Shown: piece by piece, positions 5,734-6,706 of the stretch | How the letters are laid out: each line of letters starts with the position of its first letter | Numbering within the stretch: the first letter of the stretch is position 1 | Source of the DNA: Lysobacterales bacterium | GTDB taxonomy: Bacteria; Pseudomonadota; Gammaproteobacteria; Xanthomonadales; Marinicellaceae | Direction of reading: 5' to 3' | Assembly: GCA_027083915.1 (NCBI GenBank) | Contig: JALWML010000142.1 | Span: forward strand, 1 to 6,706 | DNA: 6,706 nt | The notes under the pieces: model-generated | Seen by the model: only the letters and a program-made list of their open reading frames with translations | What the model was told of the DNA's origin: nothing | Databases searched by the model: none | Translations under genes and position numbers: made by a program

Positions 5734-6706
5734 ATGGATACAGAAAACAAATCAAAGTTCTCATTCACTCAAAAAATATCATTTAAACTGCTGGTGATTT
5801 TTGGTCTTATTTTAATTTTACAAATTCCATTGTTTCTTGTGAAAGATGTTATTCGCGACCGTCAATCCATGCAACGCCAAGCACAGGAAACCATCAGTCA
5901 ACGCTGGGGAGCCAAACAAACTATTGGAGCTCCCATTCTCATTAAAACAAGTTATCGCCACAATGAAAAAGGTGAAAATATAACTGTTAATGACTCAAAA
6001 AACGCAACAACTGCCAACTTTCAGATAAATTTACAGGCTCAAAAACGTTATTTGGGTATTTTTGAAGCCGCTATTTACACCGCTGATATTGAAATAAAGG
6101 GCAAAATTGACACAAGTGACTTACAACCGCTAAGCTCGATTACCAAGCTTTTTATACCCACGCGTGAGGTGCATTCGATTAAAAGCATTGATGGAGTTTT
6201 TATAAACGGCAATAAAATAGCCTTATCCCCAGAATACCGAAGCTATAATTCCATTCAAGGTTTTTCCTTAGATGTTAGTTCTCTAAACTTACCAACAACA
6301 TTTAACTACCACATAAAATTGCAAACCACTGGTTCTCAAGAATTTTCAGTTATTGCTAACGCATCGCAATCTTCTGCTGATATGCAATCAAATTGGGCTT
6401 CTCCCTCTTTTATTGGTAATTATTTACCAGATTCACGCAAAATTTCAGAGCAGGGATTTTCTGCCAAATGGTCGGTTCAGCATCTTAATTTTACCTCGCC
6501 GATAAATGCTAGGGCAACAAGCTCAAATCACTTTGTTTATGAACCAGAAGTGGAACAGTTTGGGGTCAAAATCATCATTCCTGCCAATACCTATCAAGTT
6601 AATACTCGCACAGCAAAATACAGTATGTTAATCATTCTTTTATCCTTTGCGGGTTTGTTTTTGGCAGAAGTGTTTTTCAAAATACGCCTACATCCTTTCC
6701 AGTATT
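5734..6706 (+). CDS. creD: CreD family inner-membrane protein, 3' end beyond the window
   Basis: The first 324 residues of a CreD (PF06123) protein; the frame runs open through the right edge. An N-terminal helix (about residues 18-36, LLVIFGLILILQIPLFLV) is followed by the family signature VIRDRQSMQRQAQETISQRW and GAPILI. A large periplasmic region comes next, then the NYLPDSRKISEQGFSAKWSVQHL segment, the FGVKIIIPANTYQVNTRTAKYS segment and a second helix (about 297-315) with KIRLHPFQY. E. coli CreD has about 450 residues, so roughly 130, including the remaining membrane helices, lie outside. CreD belongs to the CreBC regulon in E. coli and affects envelope properties and colicin E2 tolerance; its biochemical function is unknown. 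No creB/creC or cre-tag is seen here. The start ATG has no clear Shine-Dalgarno, but an in-frame TAG at 5725 excludes a start further upstream. Confidence 0.87.
   Translation, partial: MDTENKSKFSFTQKISFKLLVIFGLILILQIPLFLVKDVIRDRQSMQRQAQETISQRWGAKQTIGAPILIKTSYRHNEKGENITVNDSKNATTANFQINLQAQKRYLGIFEAAIYTADIEIKGKIDTSDLQPLSSITKLFIPTREVHSIKSIDGVFINGNKIALSPEYRSYNSIQGFSLDVSSLNLPTTFNYHIKLQTTGSQEFSVIANASQSSADMQSNWASPSFIGNYLPDSRKISEQGFSAKWSVQHLNFTSPINARATSSNHFVYEPEVEQFGVKIIIPANTYQVNTRTAKYSMLIILLSFAGLFLAEVFFKIRLHPFQY

Noticed and set aside
5755..5775. TTCTCATTCACTC near the start of creD as a possible cre-tag
   Set aside because: The CreB site needs two TTCAC repeats separated by six bases. Only one TTCAC is present and it lies within the coding region.

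Overview
The window comes from an AT-rich, gene-dense proteobacterial genome, most likely a gammaproteobacterium. Evidence for this is the SirB2-like and CreD genes, two outer-membrane-type lipoproteins with clear lipoboxes, and extended -10 promoters. A fused DoxD-DoxA thiosulfate:quinone oxidoreductase (TQO) sits next to a SoxH-like metallo-beta-lactamase lipoprotein and a DUF302 protein. That combination suggests a sulfur oxidiser, and the base composition would suit the marine SUP05/Thioglobus type. The taxon is an inference from gene content, not a sequence match.

Layout, left to right. (1) 1-570 (+): a small DUF2892 (YgaP-like) membrane protein whose frame is open to the left edge, followed after one base by a SirB2-family membrane protein. 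(2) 571-647: an intergenic promoter with a perfect inverted repeat overlapping an extended -10. (3) 648-1811 (+): a lipoprotein metallo-beta-lactamase hydrolase with a five-cysteine KCG repeat, including an EGKCG motif, between the lipid anchor and the enzyme. It is followed by a strong terminator. (4) 1963-3075 (+): fused DoxDA, with its own extended -10 promoter. (5) 3076-3140: a 12-bp perfect hairpin whose loop carries another extended -10. (6) 3141-3728 (+): a membrane-anchored DUF302 protein, then a 15-bp-stem bidirectional terminator. (7) 3806-5629 (-): a DUF885 zinc-metallopeptidase lipoprotein, convergent with DUF302. (8) 5734 to the right edge (+): CreD, divergent from DUF885 and cut by the window end.

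Function. The lipoprotein hydrolase, DoxDA and DUF302 protein look like a set acting at the cell envelope. DoxDA would oxidise thiosulfate and pass electrons to the quinone pool. The hydrolase may process a sulfur compound or a related substrate in the periplasm. The role of DUF302 is not established. DUF2892 domains also recur beside rhodaneses and metallo-beta-lactamase persulfide dioxygenases, which fits a sulfur theme on the left. DUF885 and CreD look like unrelated housekeeping envelope genes. No RNA gene, mobile element or CRISPR array was seen, and no stretch over 300 bases lacks a gene. The most notable item is the metal- or modification-type EGKCG cysteine repeat attached to a metallohydrolase.
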